From NCBI GenBank assembly GCA_023853785.1, contig JAJIRX010000648.1, positions 558,001 to 622,000 on the forward strand: a stretch of 64,000 nt of DNA. Reading direction: 5' to 3'. The DNA comes from Psilocybe azurescens (lineage: Eukaryota; Basidiomycota; Agaricomycetes; Agaricales; Agrocybaceae). The notes beneath the pieces are model-generated. The model was not told where the DNA came from and searched no databases. It was given only the letters and a program-made list of their open reading frames with translations. A program made the position numbers and the translations under genes. Every line of letters starts with the position of its first letter. Positions within the stretch are counted from its first letter, which is position 1. This document shows positions 1 to 12,802 of the stretch, piece by piece.

Positions 1-1510
1 CTTTGGATATCTGGATGGATCGGATACGGATATCGTTCTATTTTGCATGCCTTTCTTTCTTTCTTTCTTTCCTACTTCATTCTCTGGCTTCTGGATCGAC
101 AGGAGACTCTTGCATAATGCAAGCTTAATGCTTTCTCCCTCTTCTTTTTCCTATCTTTTACTACGCCTCCTTTCCTTTTCCCTCTCCTTCCTTTCTACTG
201 TTCACTCTTTTCATCTTCCATCCTTTCCGGCTTCTTGCGTTCCCCCCCCCTTTTTTTTTAATTTGGCTTATCATGATATGCCATTCACGTACTGACGATC
301 CCATGGAGCCCAACTCATCCGACTTCATCCCATAAACCGCACAACGTCTTCTTTCCTCCGTGTTTTTTCTCATCTTCTTTTGGTTTTTGCATTCTGGTTT
401 ATAAATACTGTTTCGCATCGGTGGTAATTCTGGGTTATTAATCTATGATCAATTCTCTTTTCTTTTTTTCTTTTTCTCTTTTACTCTTTTTTATATTGGA
501 CCTTGGGCATGCATTTTTTATTATTCCAGGCTTTACATTGCTACAATCCATTGTATGTATTAATTGAATCCATGTTGTGTTGTACATGCACGTGTACCAG
601 TGAATGCATTTGCTTCAGTGGATCTTTGGGAGTCTCGAGTCATTCCGGCATACTTAGGCTTTGGCTTTTTATCAAGGTTCATAGATCCCCCTCTCCTAAT
701 CTGAAGTCATCTCCAGGCATCTGAAGATCCCGTACATATATTTGGCATTTTTCTTATCGCGACACATGCATTTCATATTCTCGGACAACCCCGGTTGAAA
801 GACAACCTTTTTCCTCATATACTTGTTTGATTATATCATGCAATCTGTATACCTCCTGTGCCGCATCGTAGGTTCACTGTTTCCCTGGCTGTTTATTGGA
901 GCCTTGATATTGAATTTGAGCAGCTGAAAGTAACATTGAAAACATTGAATCGGTGGGCGGCGGTCCGCCACAAATCCCTTTAGTTTAAATACCTTTCTTA
1001 TCAGAGTCACCTCACTGGACAAGGTGGCAGGACGGAATAACGCGATAGCCCCTGACAGTACGGAAACGCGTCTCGGCTTCAATATCTTCTATTTTGAACG
1101 ATGGGGGCGAGTTTATCTGAAAGCGACGGAGAGGAGAATCCAAGGGAACATCAAATGTAGCTGACAGTGTTGCTCAAAGGGCCGATAAGCATATGTTCGA
1201 GATAGCTATAGCTAGGAACTAGAATAATCCACAACCATTTCTATGGATATGATAGGTTATTTGATCGATTGCGCAATGCAGTATAAGATTTGGTAAGTAA
1301 TAGTGGGAAATACGGAAATGCGTTTGAGCACTCTTGGAGCTAGTAAATTGATGCACGAGACAAGCTTTGGAATCGATCGATACTTGAAGTAACGCTGCCG
1401 TTCACTTGCCAATTGCCCTATCTTTTGTGCACCTTTCGCTATCGATCGTCAAGGATGTGTGAGTTGCTTTATTTGTAACATGACTCAAATTCAAAACACA
1501 CAGGATAAAG
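1..1510. other. Gene-free left flank
   Basis: No coding frame with a recognisable family or splice structure was found. The stretch starts with TTTC and CT-rich runs (about 47-90 and 125-215) and continues as mixed sequence. It lies downstream of the phosphatase gene, so part of it may be that gene's 3' UTR. Confidence 0.5.
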
Positions 1511-2225
1511 TCAAGCTAGTATGAAAATAGCATGGCTACTGCTTGTTCCTGTGGGTCGCCGTATCTGAGCTTCTTCCTTGTCGTCATCGTCACTATCTTC
1601 ATTGAAGAGCGCTAGACGGTCTATTTCGCGCCTTGGTAGCTCGTTGATATCCACTGTCGATGAACCGAGCAATGCTATTTCCAACTCCTTCAGCTGGCTC
1701 AGAAACCCTGGATTCGGGGAAGCTTGTGTTCGAGCGCATATGATAAGCCCCAGAGCAGCTTTCAAGGTCATTCCGTGTTCTTTCATAAGATATCCGCAGA
1801 CAACTGTCGGTGAACGGGACACTCCTGCCGAGCAGTGGACAAGAATTCTTTCCTGGCCTTTATTCGAGCACAAAGTGGCCTTAATGATTTTTGTGGCAGC
1901 ATCGACAGTGGTTGTAATGGAAGAAGTGATGGAGTCGTTGAGAGAGAGCCTGTGGTATGTCACACCCTCTACTTTCGGGGACGGAGTGCTTCCTATGCTC
2001 AAGACGTGGTTTATCGAGTTGGCGGTGAGAAATGGAGCAGATGAAGCAGATGAGCAAGGTCCAAGAAAGAGTGCACCTGGGAGAATAACAGAGGCTGCAT
2101 CCGATGGCTACTTTGCTAATGCTTGCGCTCTCTTCCTTTTCACCATGGTCGCTCGCGTTAAGCAGAGCACTGTGACTATGGCAACTGCGGATGGAATCCC
2201 CAACACTGTTTGTCGTATTTGGCAT
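1511..2225 (-). CDS. Dual-specificity protein phosphatase (DUSP-like)
   Basis: A small cysteine-based phosphatase that should remove phosphate from Ser/Thr/Tyr residues. The protein has the signature HCSAGVSRS, i.e. HC-X5-R with the nucleophile at about C114 and the arginine at about R120. Upstream is the typical opening SVILPGALFLG, and downstream the LKAAL...NPGFLSQL segment of the family. The C-terminal tail is acidic (SDDDDKEE). An uninterrupted frame covers about 190 codons but has no ATG and meets a stop. Joining ATG 2225 through a 49-nt GT-AG intron (2095-2143) gives a 221-residue protein in frame; this start is inferred. The exact substrate class (MAPK, nucleic acid or other DUSP) cannot be told. 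Confidence 0.8.
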
Positions 2226-2473
2226 GAATCTCTTTTATGTCGTGGGCGCTTATGGCGAGATCCTATAGCAACTGCAACTCGCGATTACAGGTGTATCAAA
2301 TCATCAGGTGAGAAAAGTCCACAGAAAAAGGGACGATAAATAACCAATTTTACCCATTCGTTTTTTCTTCCTTAGTGGCTTGGGTATATCACACTAATGG
2401 TATTGAGAAATACGCGAACTAAGAGAGATGGTATGTAAATAATGATGGGAGACCCTGAACAGAAATAACGACA

Positions 2474-4377
2474 TTAGCATACACCATTCATTTCAGCGTC
2501 ATCAATTTTCTTTCTTGTCATGGCCTTTCTTCGTTTACCCCGACTTTGGAAAGGACTGTCGTCTTGATTACGAAGGTAGTACGCCCAATCAGCAGTGGTG
2601 TCCATCTCCGTCTGCGAATATCCGTTACCCAGGAAAGCGAATCTATTGCCGGTATATTGGATGTCCCAATCGTCATATCGAGGTTCAGCCATAGCTTCTA
2701 GGTACTGCAGGGTGCTTCCAGGCCAGATAACGGTCACTTTCCCGGTGACGCTGTTGTTCTTGTACCACGAGCGGCAGTCTTGGCTCCAGACCATCTTTTC
2801 CATGAATTTGTTTTTATATTCATTGAATTCGCGCACAGCTTCGAGCTTTGGTTGGACGTGATGAATGTTTTCTGTTTGCCAACGATCGATCATCTTCAGA
2901 GCGTAGTCGATCTGGGCCTCTGTTGAAAGCATAAGTTAGGATCAAATAGTTTCACGATGCATATAACTCTTACCAAGAGCGATGAGAACGGGGCCATTCG
3001 CGACAGGGGTACTGGGCCCGCCAACCATGAAGTAGTTGGGGAAACCATGAGTTGCGATTCCCCAGTACGATTCTGATTCTTTGGCCCATACGTCGTTCAA
3101 ATCTTTGCCTTCGATACCAATTACGGGGAACTGTGGTCGATTTGAGGTATCAAAGCCGGTTGCACATATAAGAATGTCAAGGGGATGTTCGACACCGTCC
3201 CCGCCGATGCAGCCCGTCTTCGTAATTTTCGAGACTTCACCAAAGACGACTTCCACCTTATCAGAGCTTAGCGCTTCCAGGTAGCCAATTCCAGGAGTAA
3301 TTCTTCTGCAGCCTATTGCCCATGTTGGTATGAGAAGCTTCCGCAGTTTCTCATCACGTATTTTCTCCTTCATTTCTGTCACAATAGCAGCAAAGACACC
3401 CTTTGACCTTCGGATTCGGCGTAAAACAGAGGCCAGATCGCGCTGAACGCAGTCTCCAATTCTTTCCTATATTTTAGAAGATTCTCGGGATCCTCGAAAG
3501 AACGGCGTTCCTCTTCGGTGTAGACATGTTGCTCAACGCTCATGGGAGTGATCCAAGTCGGCCTGCGAATGAAATTGACGATTTTGTCCACTTTGGGAGC
3601 GATAGCGGGGACCACCTGGATGGCAGACGATCTAATAGAAACAACATGCCCCTATTCAGTACCCATAAAATAGAGAAGAGTAACAAAATTCCTACCCATT
3701 TCCAATGATACCAACGCGCTTCCCTTCAAGCTCAACGGACGTGTCCCAATGAGCGGTGTGGAGGAGAGTCCCTTTGTAATCGTTTATGCCCTCAATGTCC
3801 GGGAGTTTCCATGTGTTTAGAAGACCGCCAGCGTTGATAATCATGTCACATGAATCCTGGATGGTCGTCCCATCTATCAAGTTCTGAACTTCGACCTCCC
3901 AGCGGCCCTTCTCCACATTCCAGACCGCCTTTTGGACACGATGGCTCAGCTTGCAGTATTTCTCCAGGTCGTACTTCTTGGCAACGTTTTTGAAGTACTC
4001 ATAGATTTCTTTTGAGCCAGCATATACAGATGACCAATTCGGGTTCGGTTCGAAGCTCCAAGTGTAGGTGTGTGCAGCCACATCGCAGGCACATCTAGTG
4101 TCGGCATTAATATGCGCCGCTTATTGCTGCTGAGACGGATAACGTACCCTGGATATGTGTTCTCATACCACGTTCCACCGATGTCATCGTTCTTGTCGTA
4201 GACAGTAAGTTCGTAATTTTCGAAGGACCGTTGTAGCTTATATGCTACTAGCAGACCCGAAGCTGCTGCTCCTATGCATATAACCTTCAAGGGTCTTTCC
4301 TCGTGAATCGGTTTATTGAGACGCTCGTCGTCAAGAGTTGGAGCAGTCGGTACTGGAGGGGCGTTCCCGTTGGGCAT
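2474..4377 (-). CDS. Flavin-dependent Baeyer-Villiger monooxygenase, copy 1 (frameshifted as read)
   Basis: FAD/NADPH enzyme of the type I Baeyer-Villiger family, which inserts oxygen next to a carbonyl. Four exons by GT-AG splicing: 4377-4148, 4094-3696, 3631-2974 and 2919-2474. Visible motifs are the N-terminal FAD Rossmann loop (GAAASG), the family fingerprint YKGTLLHTAHWD, the second Rossmann loop (GNGSSA) and ATGFD. The N-terminal loop has Ala where the two other copies have GAGASG. Intron positions match copies 2 and 3 exactly. In exon 3 the frame breaks at about 3402-3404: one more A in the coding-strand run CAAAGGG restores the alignment with the paralogues. This is either assembly error or a young pseudogene. 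Substrate unknown; the sequence is clearly further from copies 2 and 3 than they are from each other. Confidence 0.88.
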
Positions 4378-5713
4378 GACGGCAAGTAAATTTTTGGAGA
4401 GGGAGGAAGAATAGCAGTAAAAATCAGGCCAAACATGGCTTCGGCATATTTATGGTGAGCGTCCACCTATTCAATACGGAAGGAAACCATCTTTAAATGT
4501 TTGATGATGTGAGCCATCCGTTCACATATTGTGTGAGAGAATAGCCGAGAGCACATGTGAGGAACCGAGTTGAGGAGGAGCAGATAGACAAATGTATCAC
4601 TACCTCAATATCAGATGCTTTGCTTATCATTGTTCCAGACTGTCAGTCTGTGTCGGATTAGTAGCTGCAGGTGCGCTTCTTAACGCCCATATTTAGTAAT
4701 ATCACCTCCACATCACTGACTGTTGAGTGCCACGGCAAAATTAGACCCACTAGTTTATGGTCTCGCACATAAGTACTTAGAATTGTCAGTTCTGCTTCAA
4801 GGCTCGTTTGAAGACTCCCCATCAATGCCATGTATTCAGAAAATAACCGCTGAGTGGATTCTCCAAGTCTATGGTGGATTCGGCATTGGGAACCCGACTG
4901 GCGCGGCAGAGCTATATCACAGCGCTCTTCTGACAGGGTTTGCGCCAACGTCAAATCTCGCAGTTTGTGTGCTATGAGCGCATGATGCGACTTTCACTGC
5001 GGGTCTGATTTAGAAATTATGTGCTGAATGGCGGCTGCAGATGGGTGATCAACATTGATCATGAGATCGCCGCATATATTATTAGTGAGGGAATCCACAT
5101 TGGACAGCGGGTAGAAGCCTTGGACGCCGGTCGCTGAACGTCTAGAAAAGAGCCGATGGGACTGCATGTGCAAGTAAAATATTTGAAACTGAATGACGTG
5201 AAAGTCATTTTACCCTTGTAGTCCTCTTTCGACCTTTATTACTGATACGCTATCCAAGCGTCATGTTATTGTATTCAGATTATGTTGTCCCACAGTGTTG
5301 ATTCTCCACGATCAATGCCGCTGCAAATGGTTTACTGAATAAATGGTTTCCAAATATGAGCGGGCCTTGGTCTCGATATCTGTGATGAGCCGTCTTCGCA
5401 TCCTCAGTGTGATGGCAAGTCTGGCAGGGAGTAAGTAATCGATTTTGTGCAGCCTGAGGTTCAACTTGACAGGCGAAGTCTTGTCCAAGGTTCTAAATCA
5501 AGTACACTTTAAAGAAATTTTACTCTAGATTTACAATCAAGGGGACTCTACGTTACATATAAGTACAGTCAGACGCAGTTCTCGGGCACACGTGCTTTGG
5601 GCGCTAATTTTAAAAGCAACCCGTGGAAAACTGATAAGAATCAGATTGAACGGTCCTTCGTTCAGAACCATCTCTCTACATCAGCCTTGCATCAACCTGT
5701 TCAGAAGCCACAT
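4378..5713. other. Intergenic region between divergent genes
   Basis: About 1.3 kb between BVMO copy 1 and the BTB gene, which are transcribed away from each other. Apart from the TATA-like element near 4450, nothing recognisable is seen. Short frames at 4658-4977 on both strands resemble no family I know. Confidence 0.5.
4446..4453 (-). promoter_or_regulatory. TATA-like element of BVMO copy 1
   Basis: On the minus strand the sequence CATAAATATG lies about 70 bp upstream of the ATG. The two other copies have TATA boxes at almost the same distance (69 and 77 bp). Confidence 0.35.
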
Positions 5714-6415
5714 ATGGAGTCCAATATTAATCTGCCCGCCGTCAATGCTGAATACCTGTTCGATGACTCGGATCCAGAGTCAGTCGATGTCATATTATGC
5801 ACCTCTGATGGAATTCACGTCTTGGCAAACAAACGGGTTCTTTCGCTGGTATCCCCAGTCTTCAGGGACATGTTGAGCCTTCCTATCCCACCCAAATTGG
5901 ACCGTCACTTCATGTCCTCCACTAATCGACCTTGTGTCCAAGTACAAGATGGCAGTAAAGAACTCTTCCTGCTCCTGTCGTAATGAGATCCTCGGGGTGC
6001 GCCGTTGCATACCCTCCACGGCTTTAAAGCTGCACTGAAGCTCCCGGACAAATATGGGATAGATAAGGTCATTCAGCGTATTGGAAAAGCAATTGAGCTG
6101 AATGAGAAGCTCGTCAAGGAGGACTGTGTTAGGGTCTGTGCTACTATTTCCATTCGCTACCCGCTGGCAGACGTCTCCAAGATAGCAGCCAGGCACTCCC
6201 TTAGAATGAAATTGGATGAAATACCCGTTGTAGAGGATTTCAAGATCATTTCAGCTGAGGCCCTTCGCAACTTATACTCTTATGCAGTGAACTTGTCAAC
6301 TCAAAGTTTGCGGATTGATCCTACAATACACGCTGCGAACGCCAATCATGGCCTGAGCTTGGCGACACACTCAGAGGTTATATTTTTGCTGTTTGAATTA
6401 TCACGCGTGGTGTAA
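5714..6415 (+). pseudogene. BTB/POZ-domain protein, interrupted by tandem stops
   Basis: The first half reads as a BTB/POZ domain of the agaric type: the segment SVDVILCTSDGIHVLANKRV followed by LSLVSPVFRDMLSLPIPP. The second half continues the family pattern (LHGFKAALKLPDKYGI, later VRVCATISIRYPLADVSKIA). Both halves are in the same frame but are separated by adjacent TAA and TGA codons at about 5981-5986, where related proteins have their conserved CYP-type loop. No frame-preserving intron with good signals removes both stops; a weak GT at 5980 would also delete conserved sequence. ATG 5714 is chosen because it directly precedes the domain; the open frame extends to 5597. BTB proteins of this type are numerous in agarics, and broken copies are plausible. 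Function unknown. Confidence 0.55.
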
Positions 6416-6906
6416 ACCGTATGTGGATACGGTGGTCAATCTTCTCGCTGAAACCCCAGCTGAAACCCCAGTCAGAGAGAAAGCTTTGGGGAAAAGCAAT
6501 AGCTATGGCACATGGGAGGATATGTACGCACTTTCACGCAACTTTCATACCTTTTGAAAAATAATTAACGAGGCCACTAGAATGGTAAGATGTCCTTGAT
6601 TATCATCACATCATCTATGCATTGAAGGGTCTAAATTTGTCTGGCTTAGATTACACTGAAGCTTGCAGAACAAGATTCAGCAGCGGTAGGGTTGAAATTA
6701 TTAGTATATGGCTCTCAAACAGGGCAAAGTTCAAGCTATGGTAATACTTTTGATTAATGGAATAGTAATCAAGAGATATCAGACAGTTCTGCTCAAGAGC
6801 CCCTAAGAGAAGTCAACACGGTCACGTGGTACACGCGTTGAATTTTGGAGGGGCCAGATTGAGTGTTTCTTTCTTTACATCATTGTAGATTCTGGCGCTT
6901 GCAGTC
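6416..6906. other. Promoter-side gap before the coiled-coil gene
   Basis: About 490 bp with no coding signal. It contains a directly repeated 12-mer (CTGAAACCCCAG, twice near 6448-6472). The start ATG at 6907 has a strong context (GTCATGGCC). Confidence 0.4.
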
Positions 6907-9900
6907 ATGGCCACCATGCTTGAAACACCCTCACGCATTTGGCGGCGAATCGAGGCTATTGAAGATGAGGACATGCCTTCCCTGCCCTCCCTCCCGCCAT
7001 TTGAGCACTCTGGTGAAATAGAAGAAACCACAAGAGAACCCGACCAACCTGACTCCGATGACCAGTATGATGAAGATTTCGAGAGTGTGTCGTCTCCACT
7101 ACAGTCGACGCCAGCATCCGCACAGCATACTATCACTTCTGCATTTCGTGCTCCTTCTAGTACAGCAAGTACAGCAAGATTTGCACATTCAATTACCTCG
7201 AGATCAAACCGATCGACTGCCAATATGACCGCATCGCGCGGTATGTCAAGTCGGAGAAGCCAGCACAATAGTTTTGATATTCCATCGCTACCACGTATAC
7301 AACCCAATGCGGCGACATCACCCCAGCCAGAGGAGACAGACGAGGAAGAGGAGAGCAAGTCCAGTGTGCCCGAGGTTTACCTTCCCCCAGAAGAGGATAT
7401 GGACGAACAAGATCGTGAATTCTCTCTGACCGATGCACTCCAATCTCTCAGTAGATCAAGTACTCCTCCCCTTCCTGCCCACGTCGGCCGCGAAGAAACA
7501 CCCAAGAAGAATTACGATTATTCTGTCAGTTTGAAGTCAGAACCAAAGGTGGTGCCACTACTTTACATGTCGACTAATAACTAATCACATTCATACCACA
7601 GGCCTCTCCATTTGAGAAGTATCGCAATGTTGCCCTTCGAAGAGCAAACCCAACTACTTCGCGCATAAGAACGCCGTCCCTTTCGAGAACTTCATCGTCC
7701 CAAACGACTTCACCGGCAAATTCCACCCCACAGAGCAACAGATCTGGCCACTTAACCCGTTCACAGACCGCTTCTCCTGTATCAGCCAGAGGCATTCCTC
7801 TTCCTCGTTCTGCGACTGCTTCGCCTGCTATAGTTTTGCGCTCGCCGGACGGGGACGAAGACCAATCCATCGAAGCACCCGACTTCAGTAACGACACTCA
7901 TGACAATGGTGCTCGGTCAATGGATATCACAGATGTTCACGTGTCTCCTCCTCGCGTTGAAGGTGAAGATATCCAACACACGGAGGAATCAGAGTCTCAG
8001 CAAGAAAGCCAGCAGGATAATGGTGCATATACTGAGGGATCTCATGATGGACATGAACCCACATTCTCATCTGAAGGCGAGCCTACGCCTTATGCCTATA
8101 ACAACAACACCACTGTGCAAAACAAGAGTACATTTTCGTCGCCTTCTCAGTCTATCGCATTCACGCCCACTCCTGCATTTCCCCGACCAAGAGCACGCTT
8201 CGACCTTCCTCCACCGCCAAGCGACCTCATGACAACTCCAGCTTCGCGTAGTAAAGATGAAGACGACGAACAAGAACCAAACGATGACCTCCTAACACCG
8301 CACACCAGACGTCGTTCTTTTCTGCTCTCCGTCATCAATTCCACAGCGCGTCCCCGTATGAAAGTCCCAACTCCTCACCCAAAGAGGTTCGGCACTCCTG
8401 CCGCCGAAGAATCCACGCCTGGTCCTGACACCAGCGGGTCTCCTGGGACAAGCTTGCAGTCTGCATTCGCGGGAGTCACGCCGCGTCCTCGTATGGGTGT
8501 CGGGAGACGGATGTCGCATCCGCTCTCGCAGGCAATCACTGCGTCATCGGAATCGGGACCGACGCGCAGCCCAGCACCTTGGGCCACCCCGGCTCATTCG
8601 TCGCCGTACGATGGGGTAGGAGACCGGGCGTCGTTCATCTCCACGGCTTCGTCCCATGATCTGACGACCCACCAAAGGGTGAACACGTCGTTCGACCCGG
8701 CGATGGGCTTCGGGTCCGGTGCGCCTGGACACGGTGTTGGACGGTTCAACGCGGGGAAGTTGAACACCTATTTGCACGGTCTTAATAGGCGGCTGCAAGA
8801 GGAGAACGAAGCGTTGATCGAGAGACTGCGGAAGCTGGATGAGGATAAGAAGACGGACGCTTCATCTGGGTCTGGCGCGGGCGAGACAAGCAGACGGCTG
8901 AGTGTTGCCAGCCGCAGGGCGAGCGGTGTTGGAACGTCGCTGGGGAATGTGCAGGAGGATGTGGCGGAGGAAGGATGGTTGGAGGAAAAGGCCGAGCTGG
9001 AGGATATGGTAGAGGCGTTTAAGATTGAAGTTACAAACTGCATGGCGGAGAAGGAAGAGGTCGAACAGGCGCTTGAGAGGGAAAAGGGCGAACGGGAAAG
9101 AGATATGCTAAGATGGAAAGAGAGGATGGGAGAGGTCGAGCAAGGTGTTTCCGGTATTATTTCCGGGTTAGAACAGAAGCTGGAAACTGCTGAAAGGCAG
9201 ATGAAGACTGTGGAGGAAGAGGCTGAGCGGCGGGTTAAAGAGATGGAGAAGGTTCTTGTTGAGACGCAGGGAGAGAGGGATGTTGCTGTTGAGCGGGCGT
9301 CCAAAGCGGAGAGGGTGCTAGAGAGTGGAAAGGAGCTCGGAGGTGCTTTGAAGGAGGCCAACGACCGTGTTACACAGGTTATGGGAGACCTGAGGAATGC
9401 AACTGCTCAGATCAAGGAACTCGAAGAGGAAGTCATGCATTCTGATGCTAGGATCGACGAGCTGGAAAAAGAGGCTAAGGAAGACAAGGAAATCATCTCT
9501 GGACTAGAAAACGAGCTGGCTTCCACGTCAGATGCACTAGCCGCCGAACGTTCTAGGACCAAGCAACTTAATGATACGATCCGACAACTTGACGACGAAC
9601 TACGGTCAACCAAGGAACATGTCAATGATCTAGAAGAAGGCGCCGGAGACGCTGTTCAAAAAGTCGAACAACTTGAAGAAGAACTTGAATCGGCGAGGGA
9701 GAACATGAAGATTATGTCCACGTCAGAAGAGCAGGCATCACAGGATCTCAAGGCGCTCCAGAATGAGGTGTTCAAAGCGCAAGAGACAGCTCGACAGATG
9801 GAGGACGCGCTGGAGGAAGCAGAGCAGAAGATGATGAAAGACGAAGAGGCTTTGGCGGATCTGCGGTCTAAAGTCGCGTCGTTTGAGAGGGAGCGCCAGC

Positions 9901-12589
9901 GTGAAGCGAGCAATGCATCCCAGGATATGTCTCGCGAGCCTGTCGAAGCTGGGCCTACGGAGGAAGAATATCAGGCCTTGGAGACAGCGCTGGACGATGC
10001 TGACAGAGAGATCGCCAGGCTGAACACCCTCCTAAATCAATCACCTGCTCGTAAGGCGATGGATAAAGCCAAGGACACCAAGATCGAGATGCTCGAGAGG
10101 GAAAAGGAAGAGTTACTAGAGAGAAATAGGGCGTTGAGGATGACGTTTAATGAGATGCATACACCCAACAAGCTCGTTAATGCCAGTGGGATTTCGCCCA
10201 TCCATCGACAAGTCCTTTCGATGTCCATCAAGGCCCCAAGAACGCCAGGAGGACCACTGAAAGATGTATGTGTTCGATCCAGTTTAATCCGTGCCATGTA
10301 CATGAACTAATCGCCTTTTATGTTAGATGTCTTGGTTACACACTGCCAACAGCGAGACCTCTATGACTCCTCTTATTTCCGAGATCAATCGTCTACAAAG
10401 CGAACTCGATCGCGCAAACGAAAGTATCGATGACAAACTCGACAAACTTGAAGATGCAGGAATGGGTGTTGTTGGGCTGACAAAGAAGCTCGAGGATGCT
10501 CGTGCAAAAATTGTTTCTTTGGAAGACGAAATCGCAAGGTTGAGCAGGAAAGAAGACCGGCGTGTGCGTCGTCTTGCCCGAGCGAGATGCCAAAAGTGCA
10601 ACATCAAGGTTGACCTTCGACATTTGACTCAAGAACATGAAAAGTAAGACGTTTCTTTATTTTGTGCGATTTTGAAGATTTTTCGTGTTGACTGCGACAA
10701 CTCTGTAGTTCAACGGATGTATCCAAAGATCAACTCCCTAATGAACCCCCTACTCCTCCGACAAGGACCAGCGAGGCGCTGAAAGCGAACTTGCAATCCG
10801 TCAACCTTCACCTTGACCAGCTGAAGCAACAATGGGAAGCGGAGAAGAAGAAACTTTTGGGCGAGAAGGCTGTTTTGGCAGACGCCGCGAACCGCCTTAA
10901 TGACCAAGTCAAGAACACTAAAGAGGAGGCGAGGAAGACCGCTGAACAAAACAGGGCAGGAGAGAAGATAAGGGCGAATGTCGAGAATGTGAGTCTTTTG
11001 GTATTTGGTCAGAAATCACACCGTAGTATTGACGAGGTTTTATTTAGGAGCTTGAAAAGGCGAAGAGGACCATTTCAGTCTTGGAGAATGAGCTTGGTTC
11101 GGAGCGTGCTCGTCTACGAAGCTTGGTCACCGAGCAGGAACGCATGCAGCGAGAAAAGAAACAAATCTTGACGGATCTGACGAGGACGGAATCTGTAGGT
11201 CTTCATTTCCTGATTGCGGTGCAGCGAATAAAGCTAATGCTACCCTAGGATATGGAGGATGTCAAACAGCAGCTGCATCGTTTCAAAAAGAGAACAATGA
11301 ACTTGAAAAGGAACTTCGTGGTATGTTTACCTTTGTATCGTTCTCGCCGATTGCTGAATACCAATTTGGAAATGTAGAAAACGTCAACATCGAACAGAAA
11401 GCGCGTCTTTTGGAGACTCGTGTGGTTGAGAACGCTGAGACGATTGAGCAACTACGACAAGAACGTGCTCTCTTAGCTGCTGATCATAAAGAACTGCAGC
11501 GCCGCTTCGCCGAAGCTTCAGAGGTCTGTTATCACAAAAATATTATTCATGACCACCCCAAGTTATTGATGCTTCTTCTTGCTTTCCAATTTCGTAGACT
11601 GCAAACAATCTTCGCAACCAATATGTTGCACACTCGAACTCTCATGATAATCGTCGTCACGAGTTGGATCTACACCGACTGGAAATTGACGATCTGCGTC
11701 GAGCTCTTGATGAGCGCGTCACAGACCTGCATCGAGCAGAAAAGGAGAAGCAGAAGATAGCCACCGAGAAGAGCGACGTGGCGCGGACCGTTGCCTCGCT
11801 GGAAGCTGATCTCAGACGTGTCAGGAGGGACGCAGAGGCGTTCGGACACGATTTGAAATTGCTTCGTGGGGAGAAGGAGAAGCTGGAGGTTAAGAACAAG
11901 GAAGAGTTGTCCAAGGCAGAGAGATCGAAGAAGCAAGCGCAGACACAGATCCGGCTGTTGAATGAGCAACTAGATGTACAAAAGGAGAAGACCATCCATG
12001 CGCTAGAGCAATTGAAAAACCACATTTGCACTGCGTACGTTTCTATTTCTCTCCTTTCACGTTTAATTTATCTGACAGTATGGTAACAGGGATGTCGGCC
12101 AACTTTCTGAGTTGAAGCTTCAGCACAATAAGGAGTGTAAAGGCTTGATGGTTCAAATTCGATATTTGAAGGCGAAATTCACCCGCGAGTCATCCTTCCG
12201 CGAAGATCTCACATACCAGAAGGGGTATTTGCTGGAGCTCCTTTCTGGGTTCGAGAAGAGGTGAGCTGAATACATCGAGGTTACTAGTAGTCCTTTTTGA
12301 ACATTTTTGCAGCGAGCGTACAATATTTGCATCAATAGCTAGAATAGGCTTTCCTGTCGCAAATCCTTCGCCGAAGAGGAAGGCCCACAAGCTCAAGAGT
12401 GTTGCACGAATGGTGATCTTCTTGTCGCGCATCAGGTAAGCGGTTCAACCTTATAGTTTAGTTCAAGTGTCCTCATCAGATCCATCGTATAGGCATTCGA
12501 GCGAATCGTGGCGACGAGAATGCGCATCCAAGAAGGCAATTGCGGCGGCCCTCGAAGAAGTCCGACGAAGGAGAGCAGTAGTTACGTGA
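6907..12589 (+). CDS. Large coiled-coil spindle-pole-body protein with pericentrin (PACT)-like C-terminus
   Basis: About 1690 residues in eleven exons: 6907-7524, 7602-10265, 10327-10643, 10709-10988, 11048-11194, 11249-11320, 11378-11523, 11598-12034, 12090-12260, 12313-12435, 12493-12589. The first third is Ser/Pro/Thr-rich and low complexity. From about residue 620 the protein is almost continuous heptad coiled coil. Near the end, IRYLKAKFTRESSFRED and TYQKGYLLELLSGFE followed by a basic segment and SRIRHSSESWRRE match the fungal PACT/AKAP-450 type domain. That domain anchors gamma-tubulin regulators such as yeast Pcp1/Spc110 at the spindle pole body. The frame does not close between exons 5 and 6: one more A in the run at about 11285-11289 gives perfect heptads, while a poorer donor at 11199 also restores the frame. 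The 3' end faces CRD1 tail to tail, 213 bp away. Confidence 0.82.
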
Positions 12590-12802
12590 TGACTGAAGTT
12601 CATTTTCCATTTCTTGTTATGATTCCCTGTTTTTGTAAATTTATTTCTCTTTTTTCGACTTGGACGGTGTGTATTCCTAGAACCATCATACTTGTACCTT
12701 AGTTTATATTCGATTTATATTCAATCACCACATTTCAATATATTTGCATTGGTTATCTGGGATTGTACTGTATGGCGTAGATATGTAAGTATGAATAATT
12801 CA

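Noticed and set aside
1578..2339. 253-codon plus-strand frame
   Set aside because: It is antisense to the phosphatase gene, whose HC-X5-R motif and family blocks lie on the minus strand.
3379..3420. A tiny intron as the cause of the BVMO-1 frame break, and the same idea for the CAX4, CCC2, KRE33 and PMT4 breaks
   Set aside because: No GT-AG pair of usable length lies at the breakpoints, and the sequence is continuous with paralogues or family blocks on both sides.
4658..4977. Short frames on both strands between BVMO-1 and the BTB gene
   Set aside because: No recognisable motif, no intron structure, no good start context.
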